64,000 nt of DNA from an uncultured Flavobacteriaceae bacterium (GCA_947487895.1 CANKYF010000014.1:62001-126000), one strand, 5' to 3'; shown: positions 9,121-19,829, counted from the stretch's first letter. Numbers and translations: made by a program. The notes: generated by a model not told the origin, from the sequence alone.

Positions 9121-11553
9121 ATGATTCTTAATTATTTTAAAATCGCATGGCGAAATCTTAAAAAACAACCGTTTTTTACATTTCTAAACATCTTTGGACT
9201 TACCATTGGAATGGCTGGTAGTTTATTAATTGCATTATATATCTATGATGAATTGAACTATGATAATATGTATCCTGATACAGACCGTATTCACCGCGTT
9301 AACTTGGATATTAAGTTTGGAGGAGATGTAAGCAATTTTGCTGAGGTTTCCAGTCCAGTGGCTGAAGTATTGGAAAACGACGTACCTCAAATTGAGTTAG
9401 TCACACGTTTTCGTAACAGCGGTAATATGCTAATAAAGAAAAGAGCAACCGATATCAATGTAAAGGAAATGCAGGTAAGTTATACAGACCCTAGTTTCTT
9501 TGAAATGTTTGGGATTGATGTATTATTTGGTGATCGTGCATCTGCTTTAAATGAACCCAATACTTTAGTTTTAACTAAAACAGCTGCAGAAAAACATTTT
9601 AACATAGAAGAAGCTGTTGGGAAAAGCCTTATTTTAAACAATAGTGATACTTATGTTGTAACAGGAGTTATAGAGGATTTACCAAAAAACTCACTTTTAA
9701 GAGACCATAGTGTGTTTTTAGCTATGGTAGGTAACCAAGAAGAAAAAGAGAACAATTGGGGAAGTAACAATTTCCCAACATTTATAAAACTTTTACCTGC
9801 AGCTAATATTCAAGATGTTCAAACTGCCTTAGATGGGTTTTTTAGAAAATATTTTATTCCATTTGCCCAACCTTATATGCCTGGTATTACAGAAGAACAG
9901 TTTTTAGCATCAGGTAATTATTATAATTTCAGTACCATTAAGTTGCAGGATATTCATTTGCATTCTAATAGATTTCCAGAAATGAGTGCTAACGGAAGTA
10001 TTCAAAATATTTATATTTTATCATTTATAGGGCTTTTTCTTATCATACTGGCAAGTGTTAACTTTATGAATTTGTCTACAGCACATTCTCTTAAACGTGC
10101 AAAAGAAGTTGGCATTAGAAAAACATTGGGGTCTGGTAAATCTGCTTTAGTAAGTCAGTTTTTAGCAGAATCAGGCTTAATAACATTTATAGCATTATTG
10201 GTGGCTATCGGAGTTGCAGCTTTGGCACTTCCTTTTTTTAATGCACTTGCAGATAAGACTATGGAAATCCCTTATGGGAAGCCATTATTTTGGTTGGTTT
10301 TAGTTATATGCACATTGGTGCTTGGTCTTTTATCGGGAATATACCCTGCGTTTTTCATGTCACGCTTTATTCCTGTTAAAGTGCTTAAAGGAGGTGCTAA
10401 TGATAGCCGTAAAGCAGGTGGTATTAGAAGTTCATTAGTCGTGTTTCAATTTGCTATTTCGGTGTTTTTAATCATTAGTACGTTGGTGGTTTTTCAGCAG
10501 TTACAATACATTCAAAATAAAGATGTAGGCTATGCAAAAGATCAGGTTTTAGTGATTCAAGATATGGGCATTTTAGGCAGCCAACAACAGGCATTTAAAC
10601 AACAAGTAAAGCAATTAGCAAGTGTAAAACAAGCCAGTTTGAGTAGTTATTTACCTATTCCGTCTTATAGAAGAGACAGAGGTTTTTATGAAGAAGGAGC
10701 AATAAGTCAGGAGAACGCTTTGCAAATGCAAAGTTGGGATGTTGATATGGATTATTTGTCAACACTAAATTTAGAACTGATAGCCGGCAGGGATTTTAGT
10801 AAAAAGTTTGGTAGTGATTCTCTTAGTATCATAATAAATGAAGCGGCTGTAAAAGTATTAGGTATGACGCCTGAGGAAGCTTTAAATAAACGATTTACTT
10901 ATGAGTTAGGAGAAGAAAACCCAAGGTTCTATACCGTAATTGGTGTTGTTAAAGACTTTCATTTTGAGACATTACGAAATGATATAGCCGCATTAAGTAT
11001 GCATATTGGTGGTTCTGCCAACGATTTGGCAGTGAAAATTAGTGGAAGTGATTATGCTACAACTGTAGCTAATATTGAAAACATATGGGGAACAATGGCG
11101 CCTGGGCAAATGTTCAATCATTATTTTATGGAAGACTCTTTTAATACTACCTATAATGCTGAACAACGTTTAGGACGCATTTTTATAACCTTTACTATTC
11201 TATCTATTTTTATTGCTTGCCTTGGACTATTTGGATTAGCCGCTTTTAGTGCTGAAAAGCGCGCCAAAGAAATAGGCGTTCGTAAAGTACTAGGAGCTAG
11301 TGTGGGGCAAATTACTTATAAACTTTCTATAGACTTTTTAAAACTAGTAGGTATCTCTATTGTAATAGCATTGCCAGTAGCTTGGTATGCTATGAATAAG
11401 TGGTTAGAAGACTTTGAGTATAGCATAACTGTAGGATGGGGTGTGTTTGCTTTGGCTGTAGTTTTAGCACTACTCGTTTCAATTTTAACTATAAGTTTTC
11501 AAAGTATAAAAGCAGCTATAGTTAATCCTATTAAAAGTTTAAGAACAGAATAA
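9121..11553 (+). CDS. MacB/FtsX-type ABC transporter permease (permease 5, paralogue of permease 3)
   Basis: 810 residues; the N-terminus MILNYFKIAWRNLKKQPFF parallels permease 3 and the similarity continues through both periplasmic domains and both FtsX blocks (KEVGIRKTLGS, KEIGVRKVLGA). Ends NPIKSLRTE. Fifteen bases separate it from permease 4. The alternation 3-4-5, with 3 and 5 the closest pair, implies duplication of a two-gene unit or later insertion of permease 4. Confidence 0.93.
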   Translation: MILNYFKIAWRNLKKQPFFTFLNIFGLTIGMAGSLLIALYIYDELNYDNMYPDTDRIHRVNLDIKFGGDVSNFAEVSSPVAEVLENDVPQIELVTRFRNSGNMLIKKRATDINVKEMQVSYTDPSFFEMFGIDVLFGDRASALNEPNTLVLTKTAAEKHFNIEEAVGKSLILNNSDTYVVTGVIEDLPKNSLLRDHSVFLAMVGNQEEKENNWGSNNFPTFIKLLPAANIQDVQTALDGFFRKYFIPFAQPYMPGITEEQFLASGNYYNFSTIKLQDIHLHSNRFPEMSANGSIQNIYILSFIGLFLIILASVNFMNLSTAHSLKRAKEVGIRKTLGSGKSALVSQFLAESGLITFIALLVAIGVAALALPFFNALADKTMEIPYGKPLFWLVLVICTLVLGLLSGIYPAFFMSRFIPVKVLKGGANDSRKAGGIRSSLVVFQFAISVFLIISTLVVFQQLQYIQNKDVGYAKDQVLVIQDMGILGSQQQAFKQQVKQLASVKQASLSSYLPIPSYRRDRGFYEEGAISQENALQMQSWDVDMDYLSTLNLELIAGRDFSKKFGSDSLSIIINEAAVKVLGMTPEEALNKRFTYELGEENPRFYTVIGVVKDFHFETLRNDIAALSMHIGGSANDLAVKISGSDYATTVANIENIWGTMAPGQMFNHYFMEDSFNTTYNAEQRLGRIFITFTILSIFIACLGLFGLAAFSAEKRAKEIGVRKVLGASVGQITYKLSIDFLKLVGISIVIALPVAWYAMNKWLEDFEYSITVGWGVFALAVVLALLVSILTISFQSIKAAIVNPIKSLRTE

Positions 11554-11562
11554 CCATTTTAT

Positions 11563-13986
11563 ATGAAAAACAATTTTTTTAAACTATATATCAGATTTTT
11601 ACTTAAAAACAAGCTATTTACATTTATCAATGTTTTTGGTTTGGCAATAGGGGTTGTAACATGTGTAATGCTCTTAAAGTATGTTGATTATCAAACAAGC
11701 TATGACAGTTTTTATCCTGATTATAACCAAGTATATAGAATTAATACAGATGTTTTTAAAAATAATCAAATAGTAGACAAAACAGCTAAGTCTTTTAGTG
11801 CTTTGGCACCAACACTAGAAGCAGAATTAGTAGAAGTAGAAGCTACAACTCGATTTGAACATGAGAAATGCTTAATGGATTATCGAGAAAAGGATTTTAA
11901 AATTAATGATAGAGATGTTTTATGGGTAGATAATACTTTTTTTGATGTCTTTAAATTTAAAATTTTAAAAGGTGATAAAACAACCCCTTTAACTCGACCA
12001 TTTACAACAGCTATATCTTCATCTACAGCAAAACTCTATTTTAAAAATGAAGATCCAATTGGTAAAATCGTTAATCTTAACGGTACCGATTACCCTATGG
12101 AAGTTACAGCTGTTTTTGAAGATGTTCCTAAAAACTCACATATTAAATGTGATTTTTTGACATCAATAGCCACAGGTTATAGTAAAGGATGGGATTCACC
12201 AAATGGAAACTGGAAAAGGACTAGCAAGTATACATATGTTAAGTTGAAAAAGGGCATTACTACCGAGGATTTCCAAAGTAAACTTGAAATACTGTTAAAC
12301 AAATACTATGATTCAAAGACTCCTGAAATTAGAGTTTCGTTGAATATAATACCAGTTAAAGACATTCATTTAAAAGCACATTTTAAGGATGAAATAACAC
12401 CATCATCGGGAGTTAGTATAACACGTATTAATTTTCTTTTCATTATTGCTATAATTATAATAGTTGTTGCTTGGGTGAATTTTATAAACCTAACAATTAG
12501 TAAATCAATGACCCGGACTTTAGAGATTGGCATTAAAAAAACACTTGGAGCAGTGAAATTCAGTTTGATGGGTGATTTTTTACTAGAATCTATTTTTATG
12601 AGTGTACTGGCTTTTATAGTAGCTGTTTTTCTAATTACAACGGGGACTTTATTTATTGATCAATTTACAGAATTTGATTTTATACGTGATATATGGACAA
12701 ACGTTTCTTTTTGGGTGCAAATTTTATTGTTTATGCTTTTAGGAGCTATAATAGCAGGATTGTATCCAGCAATTAATTTATCTAAGTTATTGCCATCTAA
12801 AACACTAAAGGGTATTTTACCTCATCAAAATATGTTGTTGAAAAGGGGGTTGGTTACGTTTCAATTTATTGTAGCAATTGGGCTCATTTTTGGAACACTT
12901 ACAATTTATGACCAATTAACTTTTATGAAAACAAAAGAACTAGGATTCAATGCTGCAAATAAGTTGATTATTAGAGCACCAAAGTCTATGAATTCTCATA
13001 AGTTGGCTTTTTCTAATATGCATTCGTTTAAGAATACTGTTTCAGAATTATCTGGAGTTAATAGTATTTCTGCTTCTAGAAGTATTCCTGGACAACAAGT
13101 CTTATATACAAGCCCATATTTTAAACAAAAAAGTAAAGATAAAATATCAGAAAGCAATTATCAAATGGCAATTATTGACCATGATTTTTTCGATACTTAT
13201 AATATTCCTTTAATTGCTGGTAGAAATTTTACATCAAATTATGAGAATCATATATCTGATATTATTCTTAATGAAAAATCCGTAGAGCTTTTAGGGTTTG
13301 AGTCTCCTGAAGAAGCCTTAAATCAGCAGGTAATTGGTCCAGAAAATAAGGAGTATACTGTAATTGGTGTTAATAAGAATTATCATCAACATGGTTTAAA
13401 ATCAGATTTACAACCTACAATTTATAAATATGTTTTAAAGTACAATTATATTCATGGGCATTATTCCATAGCTGCTAATAAAGAACTTTTAGAAAGTTTA
13501 GTTCCTAAGGTAAAAGCTATTTGGAGTGAAATCTATCCTGAAGATACATTTGAATATTTTTTTATGGACGAATATTTTAATAAACAGTATGAGCAGGAAG
13601 ATAGTTTTATGCAGATTTTCTTAATAGCATCTATGATTTCTATTCTAATTTGTTGCCTTGGTCTTTATGGTTTATCTGCTTACACAGCTTTACAGCGAAA
13701 AAAAGAAACTGCTATTAGAAAAATAATTGGGGCTTCTGTAAAAGACATCTTTATCTTGTTTTTCAAAGAATATGTTTACCTCGTCATATTTTCTTTATTG
13801 ATAGCATTACCCATAAGTTACTATATGTTAGAATCATGGTTGTCAAACTATGTGTATAGGGTAAGTATTAGTCTGCTATTGGTGGTTTTATCTGTTCTAA
13901 TACTGTTTGCTGTGGTATTAATAGCAGTATTGAAACATACTATTAGTTTAATAAAAATTAATCCTTCTGATAATATAAAAGTATAA
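11563..13986 (+). CDS. MacB/FtsX-type ABC transporter permease, divergent (permease 6)
   Basis: 807 residues. The double MacB_PCD-FtsX layout is kept, but the loop motifs are changed (LEIGIKKTLGA, KETAIRKIIGA) and the tail is INPSDNIKV instead of the NPIKSLRTE of most neighbours. The N-terminus MKNNFFKLYIRFLLKNK is also unlike permeases 2-5. It is followed by the esterase and then by permease 7, the other divergent copy, so permease 6, the esterase and permease 7 may form a separately acquired unit. Confidence 0.92.
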   Translation: MKNNFFKLYIRFLLKNKLFTFINVFGLAIGVVTCVMLLKYVDYQTSYDSFYPDYNQVYRINTDVFKNNQIVDKTAKSFSALAPTLEAELVEVEATTRFEHEKCLMDYREKDFKINDRDVLWVDNTFFDVFKFKILKGDKTTPLTRPFTTAISSSTAKLYFKNEDPIGKIVNLNGTDYPMEVTAVFEDVPKNSHIKCDFLTSIATGYSKGWDSPNGNWKRTSKYTYVKLKKGITTEDFQSKLEILLNKYYDSKTPEIRVSLNIIPVKDIHLKAHFKDEITPSSGVSITRINFLFIIAIIIIVVAWVNFINLTISKSMTRTLEIGIKKTLGAVKFSLMGDFLLESIFMSVLAFIVAVFLITTGTLFIDQFTEFDFIRDIWTNVSFWVQILLFMLLGAIIAGLYPAINLSKLLPSKTLKGILPHQNMLLKRGLVTFQFIVAIGLIFGTLTIYDQLTFMKTKELGFNAANKLIIRAPKSMNSHKLAFSNMHSFKNTVSELSGVNSISASRSIPGQQVLYTSPYFKQKSKDKISESNYQMAIIDHDFFDTYNIPLIAGRNFTSNYENHISDIILNEKSVELLGFESPEEALNQQVIGPENKEYTVIGVNKNYHQHGLKSDLQPTIYKYVLKYNYIHGHYSIAANKELLESLVPKVKAIWSEIYPEDTFEYFFMDEYFNKQYEQEDSFMQIFLIASMISILICCLGLYGLSAYTALQRKKETAIRKIIGASVKDIFILFFKEYVYLVIFSLLIALPISYYMLESWLSNYVYRVSISLLLVVLSVLILFAVVLIAVLKHTISLIKINPSDNIKV

Positions 13987-14045
13987 TAGATTTATAAAAT
14001 AAAAAATTTATGAGATTAAAAAAATCATCTAAATGGAGAACAAAA

Positions 14046-14876
14046 ATGAGAAAATCGTATAATAAAATATTTTTTTATACAGCTTTTATTGCATTATGTA
14101 CATCTAATGTAACGATAGCGCAACAAAATAAATATGAAATCCAAGACTCTATTTTTTCTAAAACATTAAACGAGTACAGAAATTACCGTGTTGTTTTACC
14201 TGCAGATTATAGTTATGATTTGAATGCAGATAAAAGGCATGATGTTATCTATGTTTTAGACGGAGAAACCGTAGTCAATGTAGTGTCTCCAACACACCGA
14301 ATTGCATCAAATTGGCAGGCAATACCAAGATGTATTATTGTTGGTGTCGATAATAAATTTGTAGATGGTGTAGTGATGCGAGATAGAGATTTATTACCTA
14401 CTCATGATAAGCGTTCACCACTATCAGGAGGCGCCGATAATTATATCAAATTCATTAAAGAAGAGTTAATGCCACATATCAATAAAACCTATGCTACATC
14501 AAAATACAATACACTTTTTGGACACTCCCATGGTGGCACATTTGCTATTTATAGTATGTTAAAAGCCCCTAATCTATTTAGCGCTTATATCTCAGCAGAT
14601 CCATCATTATGGTGGGATGAAAGATATGTGACTAAACTGGCGAAAGAGACATTACCTAATCTATCAAATTTAGATGCAAAACTATTTATAAGTGGTCGTG
14701 AAGGTATGCCATATAGGGGTATGGGGATTGAAGCTTTAGATACTATTTTAAAAGAGAATTCACCTAATAATCTCTATTGGAAAAGTGTAGCTTATAAAAA
14801 TGAAACACACATTACCATTCTATTAAAAACCGTATATGATGGTTTAAAATTTGTATATCCGAATTTTAAGAAATAA
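14046..14876 (+). CDS. secreted alpha/beta-hydrolase, esterase D/IroE-like
   Basis: 276 residues from the Met at 14046, chosen over an ATG 36 bases upstream (14010) because it places a clean signal peptide (about 1-25, ending TIAQ) at the N-terminus. The fold family is the putative esterase group (Fes/IroE/esterase D). The nucleophile elbow GHSHGG has Ser161, and the candidate catalytic His is His255 in NETH; an acidic residue lies between. Expected activity is hydrolysis of an ester or acyl bond in the periplasm; some relatives cleave siderophores, but nothing here fixes the substrate. It sits inside a permease array, 59 bases from permease 6 and 7 bases before permease 7, so is probably cotranscribed with them. 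Confidence 0.85.
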   Translation: MRKSYNKIFFYTAFIALCTSNVTIAQQNKYEIQDSIFSKTLNEYRNYRVVLPADYSYDLNADKRHDVIYVLDGETVVNVVSPTHRIASNWQAIPRCIIVGVDNKFVDGVVMRDRDLLPTHDKRSPLSGGADNYIKFIKEELMPHINKTYATSKYNTLFGHSHGGTFAIYSMLKAPNLFSAYISADPSLWWDERYVTKLAKETLPNLSNLDAKLFISGREGMPYRGMGIEALDTILKENSPNNLYWKSVAYKNETHITILLKTVYDGLKFVYPNFKK

Positions 14877-14883
14877 AAATAAT

Positions 14884-17322
14884 ATGTTTAAGAATAATTT
14901 AAAGTTTGCATTAAGAGTATTTAGTCGTGAAAAGTTTTTTACAGCTATTAATATTGGGGGTTTAGCGCTAGGTTTTGCAGTGTGTATTCTTATTTTGGGG
15001 TATGTAACCTTTGAGTTTTCTTATGAAGATCATATTGATAATAAGGCAAACGTATACAGAGTTACAACTACTAGGTATGTGCATGATAAAAAGGTGTTTG
15101 AAGGTACTAAGGGGCCATCAATATTAGAACAAATTGTTCCTGTAGAAATACCAAACATTGAATATGCAACAAGAGCTTACTATGAACCATGTTTAGTGAG
15201 GACAGATGATAAAAAATATGCTAAACAAAAAGTATATTGGGTAGATAAAGATTTTCTAAAAGTGTTTAAAGGTTTACTTATTTCAGGAAACCCAGATACA
15301 GCTTTAGATGCGCCTTTAAAAATGGTACTTACCGAATCTAGAGCCTATGCCCTTTTTGGTAATAAAGACCCAATAGGAAAAGAGGTAAAGGTTAATGAGG
15401 GTATGCCTTTTAAGGTAACAGGCGTTGTAAAAGATCCGCCATTAAATACGCATTTTAAATACGAATATTTAGCTACGCTGGACACTTGGGTGCATTATGG
15501 ATGGATACAGAAAAAAGGAAATTGGCATTGGAATTTTAGTCAGAATTATATATCAATATCAAATCAAGGCTCAAAAGATAAAATTCAAAAGGCATTAAAT
15601 AATTTAAGTTTATTACATGTAAATCCAGAAAAAAGTGAAGGAAAAAAGATAGAATTTGGCTTGCAGCCTATTAAAGATATTCACTTAACGTCTAATTATA
15701 ATGATGAATTAGAAGCCAACGGCAATCTAAGTCAGGTTTATATTATAATGGGAGTAGGTATTGCTATTTTAATTATAGTTTTTATCAATTTTATTAATTT
15801 AAGTACAACGCTTTCTCTACGAAGGTCAAAAGATACAGGTGTTAGAAAAACGTTAGGAGCATCAGCCTTACAATTAAGAATTCAATATTTTATTGAAGCC
15901 TTTTTACTAAATGTTACTGCATTAATAATTGCTACGCTTATTGTGTTGATTAGTTCTTCATTTATAGAAAGCTATTTTAATATCTCTCTAAGTTTTAAGG
16001 TGTTTACTAACCCTTTGTTCTGGTTTTTAGGGATTCTAATTTTTAGTATATGTGTATTAGTGGTTAGCTTTTATCCTGCTTTTGTATTAACTTCTGTAGC
16101 TATAAATACAGCTATAAAGGGAAAAATTGTTAAAGGAAGAACAAGTCATGCTTATGTTAAACAAGGTCTCTTGGTAGTACAGTTTTGTGCATCTATATTT
16201 CTTACCATAGCGGCTTATGTGGTATATCAACAAGTAGACTTTATGCAAAATTACGATTTAGGTATAAATACCAATCAAGTACTTGTTTTACAGGCACCAA
16301 CAAGTTTAAATGCCGGTGGGTGGCGCTCTTACGATGAAATAGCTATTAAAAATGATAAGTATAATGTGTTTAGGCAGCAACTTATACAGAATCCAGCATT
16401 AAAAGAAGTGGCGTCATGTTACAGCATACCAGGAGAAGAAGCAGAGCTTTTGCGACATAGCGTAAAACTTAAAAACAGTGGAGAAGCTATACAAACCCAA
16501 GTCGAAGAACGTCTTATAGATGAAAACTTTTTTCCATTATACGAAGCGAAAATTTTGGCTGGAGAAAATTTTAAAATAGATCCTACACAACAAAAAATAG
16601 AAACGATTATTAATGAAAAAACGCTTAAATTATTAGGATTTGAACACCCCGAAGATGCTATAGGACAAGAAGTTTTTTTAGAAAATCACCTATGGAAGAT
16701 AAGAGCTGTTGTAGCAGACTTTCATATAAAATCTCTATCAGACCCAATAGTACCTACGTTTTATGCCAATAGACATCCTTTTGCATTTGGACATTATTTG
16801 GTGAAATTAAGTCCTCAAAACTTAAAAACTCAAATGGATTTCATAGAATCTAAGTGGCATACTATGTACCCAGAAGATCCTTTTTTAGCACATTTTTCAG
16901 ACAGTTTTTTTAATGAACAATATAACCAATACAAGCAATTTGGAAACATCTTTAATGCGTTGACCATATTAGCCATTTTAATAGCTAATCTAGGGCTTCT
17001 TGCTATGGTCTCTTTAACAACAGTAGAGAATTTAAAAGCTATTGCTGTTCGACGTGTATTAGGGGCAGATAATAAAGCAGTTTTTATGCTAATGTCTAAA
17101 GGCTACATAATGCTCATCATTATTGCGGCAACTATTGCTATTCCGCTAACCTATTATTTCTTAATGAACTGGCTTAACAATTTTGCATATAGAATAGAAA
17201 TTCAAAGTTTAGTTTTTGTTAGTGCTGTTTTGTTAATACTAATAGTGGCAGTATGTAATATCATGTATTATGTGTTAAAAGTTTTAAAGTTAAACCCAGC
17301 TGTTATTATTCGAGAGGAATAA
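14884..17322 (+). CDS. MacB/FtsX-type ABC transporter permease, divergent (permease 7)
   Basis: 812 residues from the ATG at 14884. A longer frame from a TTG at 14851 would overlap the esterase and add residues with no counterpart in the family, so I reject it. Double MacB_PCD-FtsX plan; the first loop reads KDTGVRKTLGA and the second is degenerate (KAIAVRRVLGA). Tail LNPAVIIREE. With permease 6 it is the least typical member of the array. Inner-membrane protein, substrate unknown. Confidence 0.92.
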   Translation: MFKNNLKFALRVFSREKFFTAINIGGLALGFAVCILILGYVTFEFSYEDHIDNKANVYRVTTTRYVHDKKVFEGTKGPSILEQIVPVEIPNIEYATRAYYEPCLVRTDDKKYAKQKVYWVDKDFLKVFKGLLISGNPDTALDAPLKMVLTESRAYALFGNKDPIGKEVKVNEGMPFKVTGVVKDPPLNTHFKYEYLATLDTWVHYGWIQKKGNWHWNFSQNYISISNQGSKDKIQKALNNLSLLHVNPEKSEGKKIEFGLQPIKDIHLTSNYNDELEANGNLSQVYIIMGVGIAILIIVFINFINLSTTLSLRRSKDTGVRKTLGASALQLRIQYFIEAFLLNVTALIIATLIVLISSSFIESYFNISLSFKVFTNPLFWFLGILIFSICVLVVSFYPAFVLTSVAINTAIKGKIVKGRTSHAYVKQGLLVVQFCASIFLTIAAYVVYQQVDFMQNYDLGINTNQVLVLQAPTSLNAGGWRSYDEIAIKNDKYNVFRQQLIQNPALKEVASCYSIPGEEAELLRHSVKLKNSGEAIQTQVEERLIDENFFPLYEAKILAGENFKIDPTQQKIETIINEKTLKLLGFEHPEDAIGQEVFLENHLWKIRAVVADFHIKSLSDPIVPTFYANRHPFAFGHYLVKLSPQNLKTQMDFIESKWHTMYPEDPFLAHFSDSFFNEQYNQYKQFGNIFNALTILAILIANLGLLAMVSLTTVENLKAIAVRRVLGADNKAVFMLMSKGYIMLIIIAATIAIPLTYYFLMNWLNNFAYRIEIQSLVFVSAVLLILIVAVCNIMYYVLKVLKLNPAVIIREE

Positions 17323-17339
17323 CGTAATCTAAAAACATT

Positions 17340-19730
17340 ATGATTAAAAATTATTTCAAAATAGCGTTAAGAAACCTTTTTAAGAATAAAGGGTATACAT
17401 TGATAAATATAGGAGGATTATCTCTAGGTATGGCCATAGTTTTATTAATAGGTCTTTGGGTTCATGACGAATTAACATTTGATAAAAATCATGATAATTA
17501 TGATAATATATCCCAGGTCATGATGTGGAGAACACGTAACGGTAAAAAAGCAATTCGTTATGCTATGCCTTATCCTTTGGGAGATGAATTAAGAGAAAAA
17601 TATGGTGAAGATTTCAAACATGTTGTGATGAGTTCATTTCATGGTGATAATATCCTCTCTTTTAAAGATAAAAATTTGTCATTACGAAGTGGTTTCATGG
17701 AATCTGGTGCACTAAGTATGTTCTCTTTAGATATGATTTATGGCAACTGGGATGGGTTGAATAATCCAAATTCTATTGTGTTATCTGAAACCGCTTCTAA
17801 AGCATTTTTTGGAACCGAAAACCCCTTAGGGAAAACCATGAAAGTTAACAACGAGCTTAATGTGTTAATTACAGGGGTATATAGAGATATAGCAGATAAT
17901 GCCACATTAAAAGGCCTCGATTTTATAGTGCCTTGGGAGTTGTATTCAATGTTATATCCTTGGGTAAAAACTGCCAAAGATAACAACCTTTGGGGTAATA
18001 ATTCTTATCAATTATACGTGCAGGTTGCTGATGGTTCAACAATGACTTCAGTAAATGGAAGGATTAAAGATGTAATATATAATAACGTATCTGAATATAG
18101 TAGAAAGAGTCAGCCAGAATTGGTTTTACACCCTATGAAAAACTGGCATTTGCGTTCAAACTGGAAAAATGGAGTTAATGCAGGAGGTTTTATTCAGTAT
18201 GTTTGGCTATTTGGAATCATAGGGCTATTTGTATTGCTTTTAGCCTGTATCAATTTCATGAATTTAAGTACAGCCCAATCAGAAAAAAGAGCCAAAGAAG
18301 TTGGTATTAGAAAAACGGTGGGGTCATCAAAATATCAATTAATTAATCAGTTTTTAAGTGAATCGTTTTTAGTAGTATTAGTAGCGTTTATAGTAGCTAT
18401 TATTATGGTTTTTATGGCTATGCCTTGGTTTAATCAATTGTCAGATAAACAAATAGTGTTCCCTTTTAAAAGTGTTGCATTTTGGGTTATGAGTATCGCT
18501 TTTATTTTATTTACCAGTATTCTGGCAGGAAGTTATCCAGCGTTATACTTATCTTCATTTCGTCCAGTTAAAGTATTAAAAGGAACCTTTAAAACAGGTA
18601 AATCAACAACGTCGTTTCGTAAAGCATTAGTAGTCGTTCAGTTTACAGTGTCTGTTATATTGGTTATAGGAACTATTGTAGTAGAAAAACAGGTAGACTA
18701 TTCAAAAAATAGACCTATTGGTTATAATATGAATAGTTTAATAATGATTGAAAAGACTACTAATAATTTTGAAGGAAAGTATAATGTTATTCGTAATGAG
18801 CTTATAAACAGTGGGGCAGTTGTGGAAATGGCTGAATCGTCAAGCCCTTTAACAGATGTTTGGAGTACTAATGGTGGATTTGAATGGAAAGATAAAGACC
18901 CTAATTTTATAACTAGTATAGCAACTAATAGTGTGTCTCATGATTATGGGAAAACAGTAGGTTGGGATTTGGTTAAGGGACGAGATTTTTCAAGAACTTT
19001 TGCTACAGATTCTACAGCATTTATCCTTAATGAAGCGGCTGTAAAATACATGGGGTTAGAAGATCCTGTTGGAAAAACCATAAGATGGAATAATGAAGAA
19101 CATCAAGTCATTGGAGTGGTTAAAGATATTTTGGCTGTATCTCCCTTTGAACCTGTATTGCAAACCGTTTACATGATTAATTATCCTAATACTAATTGGA
19201 TAGAATTAAAATTAAATCCAGAAAGAAGTATTACATCATCTTTGTCTACTGTAGAAACAATATTATCGAAACATGTTCCTAATGTACCTTTTGATTACCA
19301 ATTTGTTGATGATACGTTTGCTGAAAAATTTGAAGCCGTAGAGCGTATTAGAAAGTTGTCAACCATATTCGCGATTTTCGCCATTTTTATCAGTTGTCTA
19401 GGGCTTTTTGGTTTAGCATCTTATGTTGCAGAACAACGCACTAAGGAAATAGGAATAAGAAAAGTAGTAGGAGCTTCTGTATTTAACTTGTGGCAATTAT
19501 TATCTAAAGATTTTGTAAAGCTGGTAATGCTATCAATTATTGTTGCAACGCCTTTAGCTTATTATGGCGTTATCAAATGGCTAAATAATTATACATATAG
19601 AACAGAGGTATCCTGGTGGGTTTTTGCAATTGCAGGAATTGGAGCCATTGGAATTACATTGTTCACTGTAAGTTTTCAGGCTTTGAAAGTAGCAATTACA
19701 AATCCTATAAAAAGTTTAAGAACAGAGTAA
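17340..19730 (+). CDS. MacB/FtsX-type ABC transporter permease (permease 8)
   Basis: 796 residues, the last permease before the ATPase. N-terminal helix about 20-40; first FtsX block with KEVGIRKTVGS; second with KEIGIRKVVGA; tail NPIKSLRTE as in permeases 1, 3 and 5. It starts 17 bases after permease 7. A 147-base gap separates it from the ATPase gene; this gap carries a hairpin (19806-19829), so expression of the ATPase and channel may be partly uncoupled from the permeases. Confidence 0.93.
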   Translation: MIKNYFKIALRNLFKNKGYTLINIGGLSLGMAIVLLIGLWVHDELTFDKNHDNYDNISQVMMWRTRNGKKAIRYAMPYPLGDELREKYGEDFKHVVMSSFHGDNILSFKDKNLSLRSGFMESGALSMFSLDMIYGNWDGLNNPNSIVLSETASKAFFGTENPLGKTMKVNNELNVLITGVYRDIADNATLKGLDFIVPWELYSMLYPWVKTAKDNNLWGNNSYQLYVQVADGSTMTSVNGRIKDVIYNNVSEYSRKSQPELVLHPMKNWHLRSNWKNGVNAGGFIQYVWLFGIIGLFVLLLACINFMNLSTAQSEKRAKEVGIRKTVGSSKYQLINQFLSESFLVVLVAFIVAIIMVFMAMPWFNQLSDKQIVFPFKSVAFWVMSIAFILFTSILAGSYPALYLSSFRPVKVLKGTFKTGKSTTSFRKALVVVQFTVSVILVIGTIVVEKQVDYSKNRPIGYNMNSLIMIEKTTNNFEGKYNVIRNELINSGAVVEMAESSSPLTDVWSTNGGFEWKDKDPNFITSIATNSVSHDYGKTVGWDLVKGRDFSRTFATDSTAFILNEAAVKYMGLEDPVGKTIRWNNEEHQVIGVVKDILAVSPFEPVLQTVYMINYPNTNWIELKLNPERSITSSLSTVETILSKHVPNVPFDYQFVDDTFAEKFEAVERIRKLSTIFAIFAIFISCLGLFGLASYVAEQRTKEIGIRKVVGASVFNLWQLLSKDFVKLVMLSIIVATPLAYYGVIKWLNNYTYRTEVSWWVFAIAGIGAIGITLFTVSFQALKVAITNPIKSLRTE

Positions 19731-19805
19731 AGCCTACAAAGAATGCTGTTCTATAATAGTACAGTATTGTATCAATTTCGAACACACCCTAATAATTAAA
19801 TTTTT

Positions 19806-19829
19806 ATAACCTGTTGTTTTACAGGTTAT
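19806..19829. other. inverted repeat between permease 8 and ATPase gene
   Basis: A perfect 9-base stem (ATAACCTGT / ACAGGTTAT) with a 6-base loop. It has no T-run on either strand, so it is not a convincing intrinsic terminator; it may be an mRNA processing or stability element in the polycistron. Confidence 0.45.

Noticed and set aside
14851-14883. TTG extension of permease 7
   Set aside because: Overlaps the esterase and adds residues not found in the other permeases.
1814-19730. repeated gene starts and ends as a CRISPR or tandem repeat array
   Set aside because: The repeats are paralogous coding sequence at gene-length spacing, without short regular spacers.
19806-19829. terminator between permease 8 and the ATPase
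   Set aside because: Good stem but no T-run on either strand; kept only as an inverted repeat.
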